From contig JAHCJW010000002.1 in NCBI GenBank assembly GCA_026126125.1, forward strand, positions 18,470 through 82,469: 64,000 bases of DNA. Direction: 5' to 3'. The notes under the pieces were generated by a model. The model searched no databases, was not told the origin of the DNA, and was given only the letters and a program-made list of their open reading frames with translations. Every line of letters begins with the position of its first letter. The first letter of the stretch is position 1. The DNA is from Devosia sp. (GTDB taxonomy: Bacteria; Pseudomonadota; Alphaproteobacteria; Rhizobiales; Devosiaceae). Shown here piece by piece: positions 1-7,620 of the stretch. A program made the position numbers and the translations under genes.

Positions 1-15
1 CCGACGTCCAGCCAT
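1..15 (-). CDS. start of the next ABC-transporter gene (probably permease), cut by window edge
   Basis: Read on the minus strand, the ATPase stop codon is followed by a GGAGG (positions 27-31) and then an ATG at 15, giving the first five codons MAGRR before the window ends. The binding protein and ATPase of this importer are present but no permease is, so a permease here is the expected next gene. The identity is inferred from context only. Confidence 0.4.
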
Positions 16-36
16 CAACGGGTTTGCCTCCGATCT

Positions 37-1122
37 TCAATCGCCCGCTCCCCGCATGACCGACACGCCGCTGGCTGCGTCGAAAAGGGTCAATTGGTCG
101 GTGTCGACCTCGAGGAACACGCGGTCGCCCTGGGTCCACAGCGCCGAGCGCCGGGAGAATTCGAGGAACTCGATGATGTCGCCGCTCTCGAGCCGCGCCC
201 GAACCTGTGAGTGCGAGCCCAGAAAGGTTTCGTCGACGACTTCGGCGGCAAGACCGCTGCTCGCCGCCTTCACCGCCTCTGGCCGCACAGAGATATGCAC
301 CTTGCCCGTGGCCGAGGGCCCGACCAGATCCGTCACATCGAGGCGCTGGCCCGCGCTCAGCTCGACCAGCGTCCGGCCATCCTGCCGCACGAGATCGCGC
401 TCGAGAATATTGGTCTTGCCGATGAACTCGGCGACAAAACGATTGGCCGGGTGCCGATAGATTTCGGCCGGCGAGCCGACCTGCTGCACGACGCCCAGAT
501 TCATCACCGCGATGCGGTCGGAAACCGCCATCGCCTCTTCCTGATCATGGGTGACGTAAACCGTGGTGATGCCAGCGGCGCGCTGCGCCTGGCGAATGGT
601 GTCGCGCATTTCTACGCGCAGCTTGGCATCCAGATTGGACAAGGGCTCGTCCATCAGCAAAAGCGCCGGCTGGATGACGAGGGCGCGCGCCAAAGCGACA
701 CGTTGCTGCTGGCCGCCCGACATCTGGCCGGGCAGCCGATCCTTGAGATGGCTCATGCGCACCGATTCCAGCGCCTCACCGACCCGCCGCTCAGCCTCCG
801 CCCGCGCAATCTTGCGCGTCTGCAGACCGAAACCAACATTCTTGGCGGCGGTCATCTGCGGAAAGAGCGCGTAGTTCTGGAAGACCATGCCGATATTGCG
901 CTCCGAGGCGGGGCGGTCATTGATGACCGTCCCGTCGAAGGAGATCGTCCCGGCTTCAATCGAGTTGAAGCCGGCGATCATGCGCAAAAGCGTGGTCTTG
1001 CCGCAGCCCGAAGGACCGAGCAGGGTGAAAAATTCCCCGTCCGCGATCTCGAGATTGAGATCGGGGATGGCCACCTGCCCGGCATATTCCTTGCGGAGCG
1101 CGTGAAGCGCTATCGTCGTCAT
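37..1122 (-). CDS. ABC transporter ATP-binding protein (iron/polyamine/hexose-phosphate type)
   Basis: This is the ATPase subunit of an importer of the PotA/FbpC/AfuC class, 361 residues from the chosen start. Walker A GPSGCGKT lies at residues 36-43, followed by the Q-loop (FQNYALFP), the signature [15 protein letters not shown], Walker B LLLMDEPLSNLDAKL, the H-loop VTHDQEEAM and a C-terminal TOBE-like regulatory domain. The longer reading frame adds 30 residues of low-complexity sequence that no family member has, so the ATG at 1122 (MTTIALHALRKEY) is preferred. It lies 25 bp downstream of the binding-protein gene on the same strand and is followed by the start of a further gene at the window edge. 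It would energise uptake at the inner membrane. The substrate cannot be read from the ATPase. Confidence 0.93.
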   Translation of the reverse strand: MTTIALHALRKEYAGQVAIPDLNLEIADGEFFTLLGPSGCGKTTLLRMIAGFNSIEAGTISFDGTVINDRPASERNIGMVFQNYALFPQMTAAKNVGFGLQTRKIARAEAERRVGEALESVRMSHLKDRLPGQMSGGQQQRVALARALVIQPALLLMDEPLSNLDAKLRVEMRDTIRQAQRAAGITTVYVTHDQEEAMAVSDRIAVMNLGVVQQVGSPAEIYRHPANRFVAEFIGKTNILERDLVRQDGRTLVELSAGQRLDVTDLVGPSATGKVHISVRPEAVKAASSGLAAEVVDETFLGSHSQVRARLESGDIIEFLEFSRRSALWTQGDRVFLEVDTDQLTLFDAASGVSVMRGAGD

Positions 1123-1147
1123 AGAGCTTCTCCGTGCGGCACCGAGC

Positions 1148-2176
1148 TTACGAGCGGGCTTCGAGAATGGCGCGATACTTCGCCACGATCTCTTCGCGAT
1201 GGGCCGACACATAGGCGCCGTCTTCCTTGACGGTCGGGATGTCGGACAGAACCGGCAGGCCTTCCTTCACCACACCTTCGCGCAGCGGACGGCCCGCAGT
1301 TTCCTGGGCGATGATGGTCTGGCCCTGCTCGGAGATGATGAAGTCGATAAAGGCTTCGGCTGCCGACTGATTGGGGGCGCCCTTGATGATCTGGATGGTC
1401 GCGGGCAGGAAGGCCGCGCCTTCCGCCGGGTAGACGATCTCGACCGGCGCGCCGCTGCGCACGAAGTTGAGCGAGAGCGGTTCATAAGTGAGGCCCACGA
1501 CATATTCGCCATTGGCGACGTCGGCCGCGACCTGGCTCGAAGAGCCGATGGTGATGCCATCGAGCTGGTCGACCAGAGCGGTGACATAATCCCAGCCGGC
1601 GGCCGCTTCATAGTCGCCGCCCACCGCCTTGAGCATATTGGTCAGCTGGGCGAAAGCCGAAGAGGAGCCAGTGGGGTCGCCATAGGCAATCTTGCCCTTG
1701 AGCTGGGGCTGCAGGAGATCCGCATAGCTCTTGATTTCAAGGCCCAGGCTGGCCAGCGCCTCGGTGTTGACGAGAAGGTTCGATCCGTCCGCCTGATAGG
1801 GCGTGAAGGCGCCGGTGGTGTTCTTGCCGGCTTCGACCATCGCCGCGTCTTCGGGCGAGGTGTATTCCTGCCACAGATCGATATTGGCAGCGGCCTGCGC
1901 GGCGCCACCGCCAAACATCACGTCGCCCTGGGGATTACCGGCTTCGCTGCGGATGCGCGAATAGAGTTCGCCCGTGCCGGCGGTGATCAGTTGCACCTGC
2001 ACGCCGGTGTTTTCCTCAAACAGCGGGATCAGGCTTTGCAGCATGCCTTCTTCGTTGGGCGTATAGACGGTCAGCGTCGTGCCGGAGATATCCTGACCCT
2101 GCGCGCTCGCCAGCGCGGCCAGCGAAACGGCGGAGGCGAAGACGGCTGCGACAGCCATTTTGGAGAAATTCTGCAT
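1148..2176 (-). CDS. ABC transporter extracellular solute-binding protein (Fe3+/hexose-phosphate-like)
   Basis: Periplasmic binding protein of 342 residues. A Sec signal peptide (MQNFSKMAVAAVFASAVSL to ASAQG) is followed by the mature start DISGTTLTVYTPNEEG, typical of the FbpA/AfuA/PhnS group (type 2 fold, SBP family 1/8). The ATG at 2176 is chosen because AAGGGAGCT stands just before it; the frame extends 13 codons further without support. It is the first gene of the leftward operon and precedes the ATPase. Members of this group carry ferric iron, hexose phosphates, 2-aminoethylphosphonate or polyamines. The conserved iron-binding tyrosine pair of FbpA is not obvious to me, and a sugar-phosphatase-like HAD protein is encoded close by, so a phosphorylated organic substrate is possible. 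Confidence 0.88.
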   Translation of the reverse strand: MQNFSKMAVAAVFASAVSLAALASAQGQDISGTTLTVYTPNEEGMLQSLIPLFEENTGVQVQLITAGTGELYSRIRSEAGNPQGDVMFGGGAAQAAANIDLWQEYTSPEDAAMVEAGKNTTGAFTPYQADGSNLLVNTEALASLGLEIKSYADLLQPQLKGKIAYGDPTGSSSAFAQLTNMLKAVGGDYEAAAGWDYVTALVDQLDGITIGSSSQVAADVANGEYVVGLTYEPLSLNFVRSGAPVEIVYPAEGAAFLPATIQIIKGAPNQSAAEAFIDFIISEQGQTIIAQETAGRPLREGVVKEGLPVLSDIPTVKEDGAYVSAHREEIVAKYRAILEARS

Positions 2177-2631
2177 CGATAGCTCCCTTGTGTGCACGCG
2201 TGAAACTGACACCAACTCAGTCGGCTTGCGTATATTTATGATGGAAGAAAAGCGGTTGGTGAAGGGTCCGGACCGTGGCGGCGCGAGGCTCGAACGCCTC
2301 GCCTTCGGCTGGGCGGCCTGGGTCTTGCACTTCTTTGCTCGGCACTAGACCAGCTCCCATAAGCCCTCGCGAGTGCCTGACATGCAACCCTATGCAAAGC
2401 CTTGCACGGATTTCATGCCATTTCCATACCTCTGCACCGGCATTTGTGGCGCCGTTGCCGAATTGGTATGGAATAGGTATGCTTTAGCGGTGGATAAAAG
2501 CGCGCTAACGGCTCCTCTCCGCCTCGGCGCGGGACCTGCACCTCGATAGTGCGGACGGGCGGCGCTGGCGCAATTGTCATCGGCTGGCCTATCCCCGACC
2601 CTCACCGCACCCCCAATATTGGACGGATCTC
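2177..2631. promoter_or_regulatory. intergenic region between divergent ABC operon and HAD gene
   Basis: No gene is supported in these 455 bp. They must hold the promoter of the leftward ABC operon and probably that of the rightward HAD gene. Visible structure is a 7-bp stem with a 6-nt loop at 2283-2302 (GCGAGGC/GCCTCGC) and the long-spaced inverted repeat at 2422-2473 listed separately. I could not place a convincing -35/-10 pair. Confidence 0.5.
2422..2473. promoter_or_regulatory. 9-bp perfect inverted repeat, possible operator pair
   Basis: TTCCATACC at 2422-2430 is the exact reverse complement of GGTATGGAA at 2465-2473, and a further GGTATG follows at 2476-2481. The 34-bp spacing between arms fits two regulator half-sites better than an RNA hairpin. 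It sits between the ABC operon and the HAD gene and could control either. Confidence 0.35.
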
Positions 2632-3282
2632 TTGCATCTTACAGGCGGAATTATCTTACCCGCGAAGGCCATGGCTTTCGACATGGATGGCACGCTCATC
2701 GACTCGACCGCTGCAATCGAGAGCATCTGGGAAGGGTGGGCGGCGCGACATGGCGTCGATATCGATGCGCTGCTTGCCCAATCGCATGGCCAGCGCGGCA
2801 TCGATACGATCCGGATGTGGGCGCCCGAAGGGCTGGACCACCAGAAAGAACTGCAATCTCTTCTCGCAGAGGCGGCAATGCGCCTCGACGAGCTTCAATT
2901 GGTTCCCGGCGCCGCAGAGCTGTTGCGCTCCCTACCCACGGATCGCTGGGCGATCGTTACCTCCTCGGACGGGGTTGTGGCGCGGCGCTGGCTCAACCAT
3001 CTCGATATCGCCATTCCCCAGATTTTGATCACCGCAACTGACGTTGCCAACGGCAAGCCGGCGCCCGATGGTTATCTGATGGCGGCCGAGCGGCTCGATG
3101 TCGCGCCCGCCGAACTGCTGGTCTTCGAAGACGCGCATAACGGCTTTATCGCCGGCGACAGCGCCGGCTCGCCGGTGATCGCCCTGGCCACTCGACTGAC
3201 CGGCAGCGCCCTCGGCGGGCGACCCTGGATCGCGGATTATTCCAATGTCCGCTATGCCGAGGGCGCTCTGCATTTCGGCTGA
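2632..3282 (+). CDS. HAD-superfamily phosphatase (subfamily IA, sugar/glycerol-phosphatase-like)
   Basis: A 216-residue HAD hydrolase. Motif I is FDMDGTLID (nucleophile and acid/base aspartates), motif II is the VTSSDG segment, motif III is the lysine in NGKPAPDGYLMAAERL, and motif IV is VFEDAHNGFIAG. The helical cap between motifs I and II makes it subfamily IA, like GPP/YcjU/YniC phosphatases that remove phosphate from small sugar or polyol phosphates in the cytoplasm. The frame opens with TTG at 2632; an internal ATG at 2671 (MAFDMDG) would leave only two residues before the motif and is less likely. Its location beside an AfuA-like importer hints at dephosphorylation of an imported phosphate ester, which is inference. 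Confidence 0.85.
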   Translation: MHLTGGIILPAKAMAFDMDGTLIDSTAAIESIWEGWAARHGVDIDALLAQSHGQRGIDTIRMWAPEGLDHQKELQSLLAEAAMRLDELQLVPGAAELLRSLPTDRWAIVTSSDGVVARRWLNHLDIAIPQILITATDVANGKPAPDGYLMAAERLDVAPAELLVFEDAHNGFIAGDSAGSPVIALATRLTGSALGGRPWIADYSNVRYAEGALHFG

Positions 3283-3294
3283 GAGCAACAAGGT

Positions 3295-3315
3295 TCGGCC
3301 CGCTATGCGGGCCGA
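3295..3315 (+). terminator. strong hairpin after the HAD gene
   Basis: TCGGCCCGC (3295-3303) pairs perfectly with GCGGGCCGA (3307-3315) over a 3-nt loop, 13 bp after the HAD stop codon. There is no downstream T-run, so it may be a weak or Rho-assisted terminator or a 3' mRNA-stabilising stem. Confidence 0.5.
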
Positions 3316-3329
3316 CGCCACTCCACATA

Positions 3330-3431
3330 AAGCATGTCTCCCGAAAGTGGCCCCGGTTTCGGGACTAAAGACATGCTGCAAAACAAAGGGCTAAAGCGCA
3401 GGGAGCGAATCTGAAAGATCGCGACGCGCTT
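3330..3431. repeat. 102-bp MITE-like element with IS630-type ends and TA flanks
   Basis: The element begins AAGCATGTC and its other end, reverse-complemented, begins AAGCGCGTCGCG; both are flanked by TA (3328-3329 and 3432-3433). The IS630-family element at 19851-20897 has ends AAGCATGTCGCG and AAGCGTGTCGCG, also flanked by TA. The left half is itself a nested hairpin (AGCATGTCT/AGACATGCT and CCCGAAA/TTTCGGG, 3331-3377). It has no coding capacity. The features fit a non-autonomous derivative mobilised by the IS630-type transposase. The left half also resembles intergenic palindromes common in Hyphomicrobiales genomes. Confidence 0.6.
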
Positions 3432-3565
3432 TAGGCCGACGTCAAAACCTCATCCTTTAGACATTTTTGAAGTGCTGCCCCTGGGCGCTGCCCGTCTTCC
3501 TATGCAGGGGCGGCAACACTCTTTTGTGACCCCCTCGCCCCGCTCTGGGGTTGCCCAGCGCATAA

Positions 3566-3661
3566 AGCGGCATGCGTTCCGTCGAACGCAAATCGCCGCT
3601 CTAATCCCTTGTTTACACATCAGATTATCCAAAGCCGTGAGGACACTTTTCGGCCCGATGC
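3566..3661. repeat. dispersed intergenic repeat, copy 1
   Basis: About 95 bp starting AGCGGCATGCGTTCCGTCGA share roughly four bases in five with 44796-44893. Shared blocks include the palindromic core GCGTTC-N-GTCGAACGC, the stretch CCCTTGTTT and ACACTTTTCGG. It lies in the non-coding 3283-3787 gap; apart from this, the MITE and the terminator, I see no other gene or RNA in that gap. Confidence 0.6.
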
Positions 3662-3687
3662 TTCAGACAAAAGAATCTTATTAACAC

Positions 3688-3697
3688 ACTTGAGTTA
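3688..3697. promoter_or_regulatory. ACTTGAGTTA box upstream of PIG-L gene, shared with the ROK promoter
   Basis: The reverse complement TAACTCAAGT followed by NNNTTANT also occurs at 12180-12196, upstream of the ROK regulator and its PIG-L operon. Here it lies about 90 bp before the Tat-exported PIG-L gene. A shared regulator site is plausible but rests on two copies only. Confidence 0.35.
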
Positions 3698-3787
3698 AGT
3701 TAATGGCTCTGCATAGTTGCTCCCATGACCGTTGCAAACGGCCGTGGAGGGCCGGCGCGCAAGACGGTCATGGAGAGGAAAAGATCA

Positions 3788-6292
3788 ATGACACGTTTGA
3801 CCCGGCGAACCTTTATCGCTTCCGTTCCCCCTTTGCTGGCGGCTACGCAGATTCCGGCCTGGGCGGCTCCCGCCTCCAATCTGGAACTGATCGCGGCTCA
3901 GAAGGGAGAGCCCGCAATCGTCAAGCTCTACCGCCAGTTGGAGCGCCTGACGTCGACCGTGACATTGATGACCACGGGCGCCCATCCGGATGACGAGCCG
4001 AGCGGCATGCTGGCTGCACTGCGCCATGTCTATGGCATCCATCCAGTGCTCTATTGCATCACGCGCGGCGAAGGCGGCCAGAACGCCATTGGCCCGGAGC
4101 GGGGTTCGGTTCTCGGCGTGTTGCGCACCCGCGAAATGACCGAAGCCTCGCGCGCGCTCGACGCCTCGCTGGCCTTTGGTGGCCAGGGCCACAATGACAG
4201 CGTGCACGATTTCGGCTTCTCCAAGGACCCCAACCAGACCATTGACCGCTGGGGCCGCGACCGCGTCATCGAGCGCATGACCTGGGCGTTCCGCTACTAC
4301 CGCCCCGACGTGATCATGAACTGCTTCCTCGACGTGGGCGGCCAGCATGGTCATCACCGCGCCGCCAATGTGGCAACCTTCGTGACAGCCGGAATTTCCG
4401 GCAATGCGGCCGAATTCCCCGACCAGATCGCCGCCGGGCTCAAGCCCTGGAGCGTGCCCAAGATCTACCAGCCCGCATGGGGTGGCGGCGGTGGCGTCTA
4501 TGACGACGAAACTCCGCCACCGCCACAGACCCTGGTGGTCCGTGCGCCCGAGCGCGATCCGATCTCCGGCGCCACTTTCCCGCAAATGGGCGAATGGTCC
4601 CGCTCCTGCCACCTGACGCAGGGCATGGGGTCCTGGCGCCCCGATCCACAGACCGAATGGCCGCTCAACCTGAGCTGGGCCGCCAATGGCCAGGCTGGCG
4701 TCGAGGAAAACGACATTCGTGACGGCCTCATCGCCACGGTCGGCCACGTCGCCGAACTCGACGGCATGCCCGCTTCGGCGGCCGATGCGCTGCGCAATGC
4801 CCATGGCGTGATCGAAGAAGCCATTTCCGACTATGGCGACCCGGTTGTAGTCACCAAGAAGCTGGCCGAAATCGGCAAGGCCATCGCCGAAGCCCGCGCC
4901 AGCCTGCCCGAGGAACTGGAACTGCAGGCCGGCCACCGGCTCGACCGCAAGATCAAGGAAGTCGATCTGGCACTGGCCACTGCTGCCGGCATGCATATCC
5001 GTGCCTTCACCGACGGCGGCGATCTGCGCCCGGGCCAGGACATCGTGGTCAAGGCCATCGTCGATGCGCCGGACAGCGTCACAGTGGAATCGGTTGCGGT
5101 CATCGCTCGCGACGGCATCAACAGCGAGCCCGCAGAAGGCGGCGTCAAGGTTTCGATCGCCGCCGATTCGGCGCTGACCAACCCGCTCAACGAGCAGTTC
5201 GACCCGCTCGGGGGGAATGGCGATGCTTATGTGCGCCTCACCGCCAACATCGCCGGCTACAAGGCCGTGCTCGATATCGACCTCGAAGACGCACTGCGCG
5301 TGCTGCCCGAAGCGTCGCTGGAACTGAAGCCCGACGCCGTGGTATTCAACACGGAAGCGGAAATCGTTCCTGTGGAAATGACCGCCGTCGTATCGGGTGC
5401 GACCACGGCCGATCTCGACTTCAACCTGCCCGAGGGCTGGTCGATGACGGCAACCGGCGAGAAGGGTCTGGAAGCGGGCACGTTCGAGCTGGCGCCGCCG
5501 GAGGAACTTGGCACCGAGCGCATCACCATCGCACCCAAACTGCTCGACAAGCAGGCCTATGCCATCAATGTCTTCTCCTATCCCCATATCGGCCGCTCGG
5601 TAGTGCCTACGGAAGTGGCAGTGCCGGTGCAGTCGGTTGGGGCGGTGATTCCGGAAGGCAAGATCGGCTATATCGGCGGCGGCAACGACAACGTGGCCAT
5701 CTGGCTCAAGCGTCTCGGCGTCAAGCTCAAGGAACTCAGCCCGTCCGATATGGAGGCGGGGGCCTATCGCGACCTCGATACCTTGGTCGTGGGCATTTTC
5801 TCCTTTGGCCGCCGCAAGGATCTGGTTGCCGCCCTGCCCGGCGTGCATGAATGGGTGAAGAATGGCGGCCACCTGGTGACCCTCTACCACCGACCGTCCG
5901 ATGGCTGGAACAACGACACCGTGCCGCTGGCCTATCTCAAGATCGGCACGCCTTCGATCCGCTATCGCGTCACGGATGCCAAGGCGCCGGTGACCATGCT
6001 CGAGCCCGATCACCCGTTGCTGACCTATCCGAATGCGATCAGCGAAGCAGATTGGGCCAACTGGGACAAGGAGCGCGGGCTCTACTTCGCTTCCGAATGG
6101 GACGAAGTCTATAAGCCGCTCCTGGCGATGAGCGACGCCGGCGAAGAGCCGCTGACCGGCTCGCTGCTTTCCGCCGAGATCGGCGAAGGCCGCCACACCC
6201 ATACCAGCCTCGTGCTGCATCACCAGCTCGACAAGCTGACACCGGGTGCGTTCCGCATCATGGCCAACCTGATTCAGCCAGCGAAACGCTAA
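3788..6292 (+). CDS. Tat-exported PIG-L (LmbE) family N-deacetylase with long C-terminal region
   Basis: PIG-L family zinc deacetylases remove the acetyl group from N-acetylglucosamine conjugates (MshB, BshB, PIG-L). This 834-residue protein starts with a twin-arginine signal (MTRLTRRTFIASVP to IPAWA), so it should act folded in the periplasm. The zinc motif AHPDDE is at residues 65-70 and the second histidine cluster HGHH at 187-190. The C-terminal half holds beta-rich segments and a ThuA/amidotransferase-like part (IGYIGGGNDN, VKNGGHLVTLYHRP), far longer than the about 250-residue core of the family. The ATG at 3788 is chosen over 3725 because the Tat signal starts there and GAGAGG precedes it. 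The gene is a paralogue of 8496-10859, which lacks the signal. Substrate unknown; context suggests an amino-sugar conjugate. Confidence 0.88.
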   Translation: MTRLTRRTFIASVPPLLAATQIPAWAAPASNLELIAAQKGEPAIVKLYRQLERLTSTVTLMTTGAHPDDEPSGMLAALRHVYGIHPVLYCITRGEGGQNAIGPERGSVLGVLRTREMTEASRALDASLAFGGQGHNDSVHDFGFSKDPNQTIDRWGRDRVIERMTWAFRYYRPDVIMNCFLDVGGQHGHHRAANVATFVTAGISGNAAEFPDQIAAGLKPWSVPKIYQPAWGGGGGVYDDETPPPPQTLVVRAPERDPISGATFPQMGEWSRSCHLTQGMGSWRPDPQTEWPLNLSWAANGQAGVEENDIRDGLIATVGHVAELDGMPASAADALRNAHGVIEEAISDYGDPVVVTKKLAEIGKAIAEARASLPEELELQAGHRLDRKIKEVDLALATAAGMHIRAFTDGGDLRPGQDIVVKAIVDAPDSVTVESVAVIARDGINSEPAEGGVKVSIAADSALTNPLNEQFDPLGGNGDAYVRLTANIAGYKAVLDIDLEDALRVLPEASLELKPDAVVFNTEAEIVPVEMTAVVSGATTADLDFNLPEGWSMTATGEKGLEAGTFELAPPEELGTERITIAPKLLDKQAYAINVFSYPHIGRSVVPTEVAVPVQSVGAVIPEGKIGYIGGGNDNVAIWLKRLGVKLKELSPSDMEAGAYRDLDTLVVGIFSFGRRKDLVAALPGVHEWVKNGGHLVTLYHRPSDGWNNDTVPLAYLKIGTPSIRYRVTDAKAPVTMLEPDHPLLTYPNAISEADWANWDKERGLYFASEWDEVYKPLLAMSDAGEEPLTGSLLSAEIGEGRHTHTSLVLHHQLDKLTPGAFRIMANLIQPAKR

Positions 6293-6300
6293 ACGCTTCC

Positions 6301-6383
6301 GGCTCGCGGTCCCCTCCCTCCGCGAGCCGTCCCCGCCGCACTCGCGGCAGAAAACCTCCGATCCGGCGCCGGATCGGGGGTTT
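6301..6383. terminator. two hairpins between convergent genes, bidirectional terminator
   Basis: GGCTCGCGG (6301-6309) pairs with CCGCGAGCC (6320-6328). A second stem has 16-nt arms with one mismatch (6352-6367 with 6368-6383) centred on CCGGCGCCGG, flanked by AAA on the left and TTTAACTTTTT on the right. It separates the rightward PIG-L gene from the leftward solA-like gene and could end both transcripts. Confidence 0.75.
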
Positions 6384-6447
6384 AACTTTTTGTGGCCTTG
6401 GAGCAAGTCTGCCCAAAGTGGGAGCCAATTTTGGCGGTGCGCGTAAC

Positions 6448-7620
6448 TCAGTCCAGCAAACGGGCGAGATTAAAACTCGAAAGGTCGATTGCCGATCGCC
6501 CGTCCACAGCCCATTGCGCCACGCTTTCACCAATTGCGGCGGAATGTTTGAAGCCGTGGCCGGAGCACGGCGAGACCACCAGAACATTGTCATGATCGGG
6601 ATGGTGATCGATGAGGAACATGCTGTCGGCGGTGGCGGTGTAGATGCAGGTGGTGGTGCGTACCGCTTGGCGGACGGCCCCGGCCATCCGCCCGGAAATA
6701 TGGAAGTCGAACATGCGCTGACTGTCGCTTTCCGGTACGTCGCGGTCGATATTGTCCGGATCGCTCGCAGCACCATAGAACTCGTCGGCGGTCTTGAAAC
6801 TCAGCCCGTCGAGCGAGGGAAAGCCGTAGAAAAAGCCATCCTGGGTATCCCCATGCGGCCACATAAAAACCGGCGACTTCGTCCAGGCGGCAGGGGCGTC
6901 GGGGGCCAATGCGAACCAGTGCATGACCTGACGGGTTGGCTTTAAAATACCCTCATAGGGCGCCCCCAGCAAATGAGCAGCCCATGGACCAGCGGAGACG
7001 ATAAGCTGTGCCGCACCGATGGTTGATCCGTCGGCGAGATGGAGGGTGACGCCATTGGGCTGCGCATCGATCCGCACCACCTGGTGGCCGAACTGCAGCA
7101 CCGCGCCCATCGCCTTCGCCCGATCGAGTTGCGCGGATACGCAATTTTCGGGCACGAGATAGCCGCCGCCGGGCTCGTAATAGCCGATCTCGGACTCCAG
7201 CGGCATCAGGTTGGGGAAACGATAGCGGATTTCAGCGGCCGAAAGAATTTCATGGGGAATGTCGTAGCGCTCGGCGGCGGCGATGGAGCGGCGGATGAAG
7301 CCGGTGCGACCGGGCCGTTCGACATCGTCATTGTGTTCGGAGACGATGATGCTGCCCACCTTATGCAACAGGCTCCGCCCGGTTTCGGCTTCCAGTTGCC
7401 GCCAGATCTCATGCGAGCGTTTGGCCAGAGGCACATAGGCCTCGCCCTCGCCGATGCCGCGCCTGGTGATGCGGGTTTCGCCATGAGTGGAGCCATGGGC
7501 ATGGGGTGGCTGGAACCGATCTATGCCGATGACCCGCACTCCGCGCCGGGCCAGTTGATAGAGCGCGGCACTGCCCATGGCCCCGAGGCCGATGACGGCG
7601 AGGTCAAATGTCTGAACCAT
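6448..7620 (-). CDS. solA: FAD-dependent amine oxidase, SolA / monomeric sarcosine oxidase / amadoriase family
   Basis: A 390-residue flavoenzyme, close to the usual 370-390 of SolA (N-methyltryptophan oxidase), monomeric sarcosine oxidase and bacterial fructosyl-amino-acid oxidases. The dinucleotide fold VIGLGAMGSAALYQLARRG is at the N-terminus, RHGSTHGETRI-type motif follows (AHGSTHGETRITR), and CSGHGFKHSAAIG near residue 360 contains the cysteine that binds FAD covalently in this family. It oxidises a secondary amine, producing hydrogen peroxide and an aldehyde or ketoaldehyde. It overlaps the DMT permease gene by 17 bp and is the last gene of the ROK/PIG-L operon. Given the amino-sugar context, an Amadori or N-alkyl amino compound is a reasonable substrate guess, so the symbol denotes family only. 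Confidence 0.85.
   Translation of the reverse strand: MVQTFDLAVIGLGAMGSAALYQLARRGVRVIGIDRFQPPHAHGSTHGETRITRRGIGEGEAYVPLAKRSHEIWRQLEAETGRSLLHKVGSIIVSEHNDDVERPGRTGFIRRSIAAAERYDIPHEILSAAEIRYRFPNLMPLESEIGYYEPGGGYLVPENCVSAQLDRAKAMGAVLQFGHQVVRIDAQPNGVTLHLADGSTIGAAQLIVSAGPWAAHLLGAPYEGILKPTRQVMHWFALAPDAPAAWTKSPVFMWPHGDTQDGFFYGFPSLDGLSFKTADEFYGAASDPDNIDRDVPESDSQRMFDFHISGRMAGAVRQAVRTTTCIYTATADSMFLIDHHPDHDNVLVVSPCSGHGFKHSAAIGESVAQWAVDGRSAIDLSSFNLARLLD

Noticed and set aside
2283-2302. Terminator or tRNA-like fold in the left intergenic region
   Set aside because: Only a short 7-bp stem without T-run; no cloverleaf can be formed.
3785-6406. An 873-codon open frame on the minus strand opposite the exported PIG-L gene
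   Set aside because: Long antisense frames are common in high-GC DNA; the plus-strand protein has a Tat signal, zinc motifs and a ribosome site, while this one shows only shadow composition (histidine- and glycine-rich).
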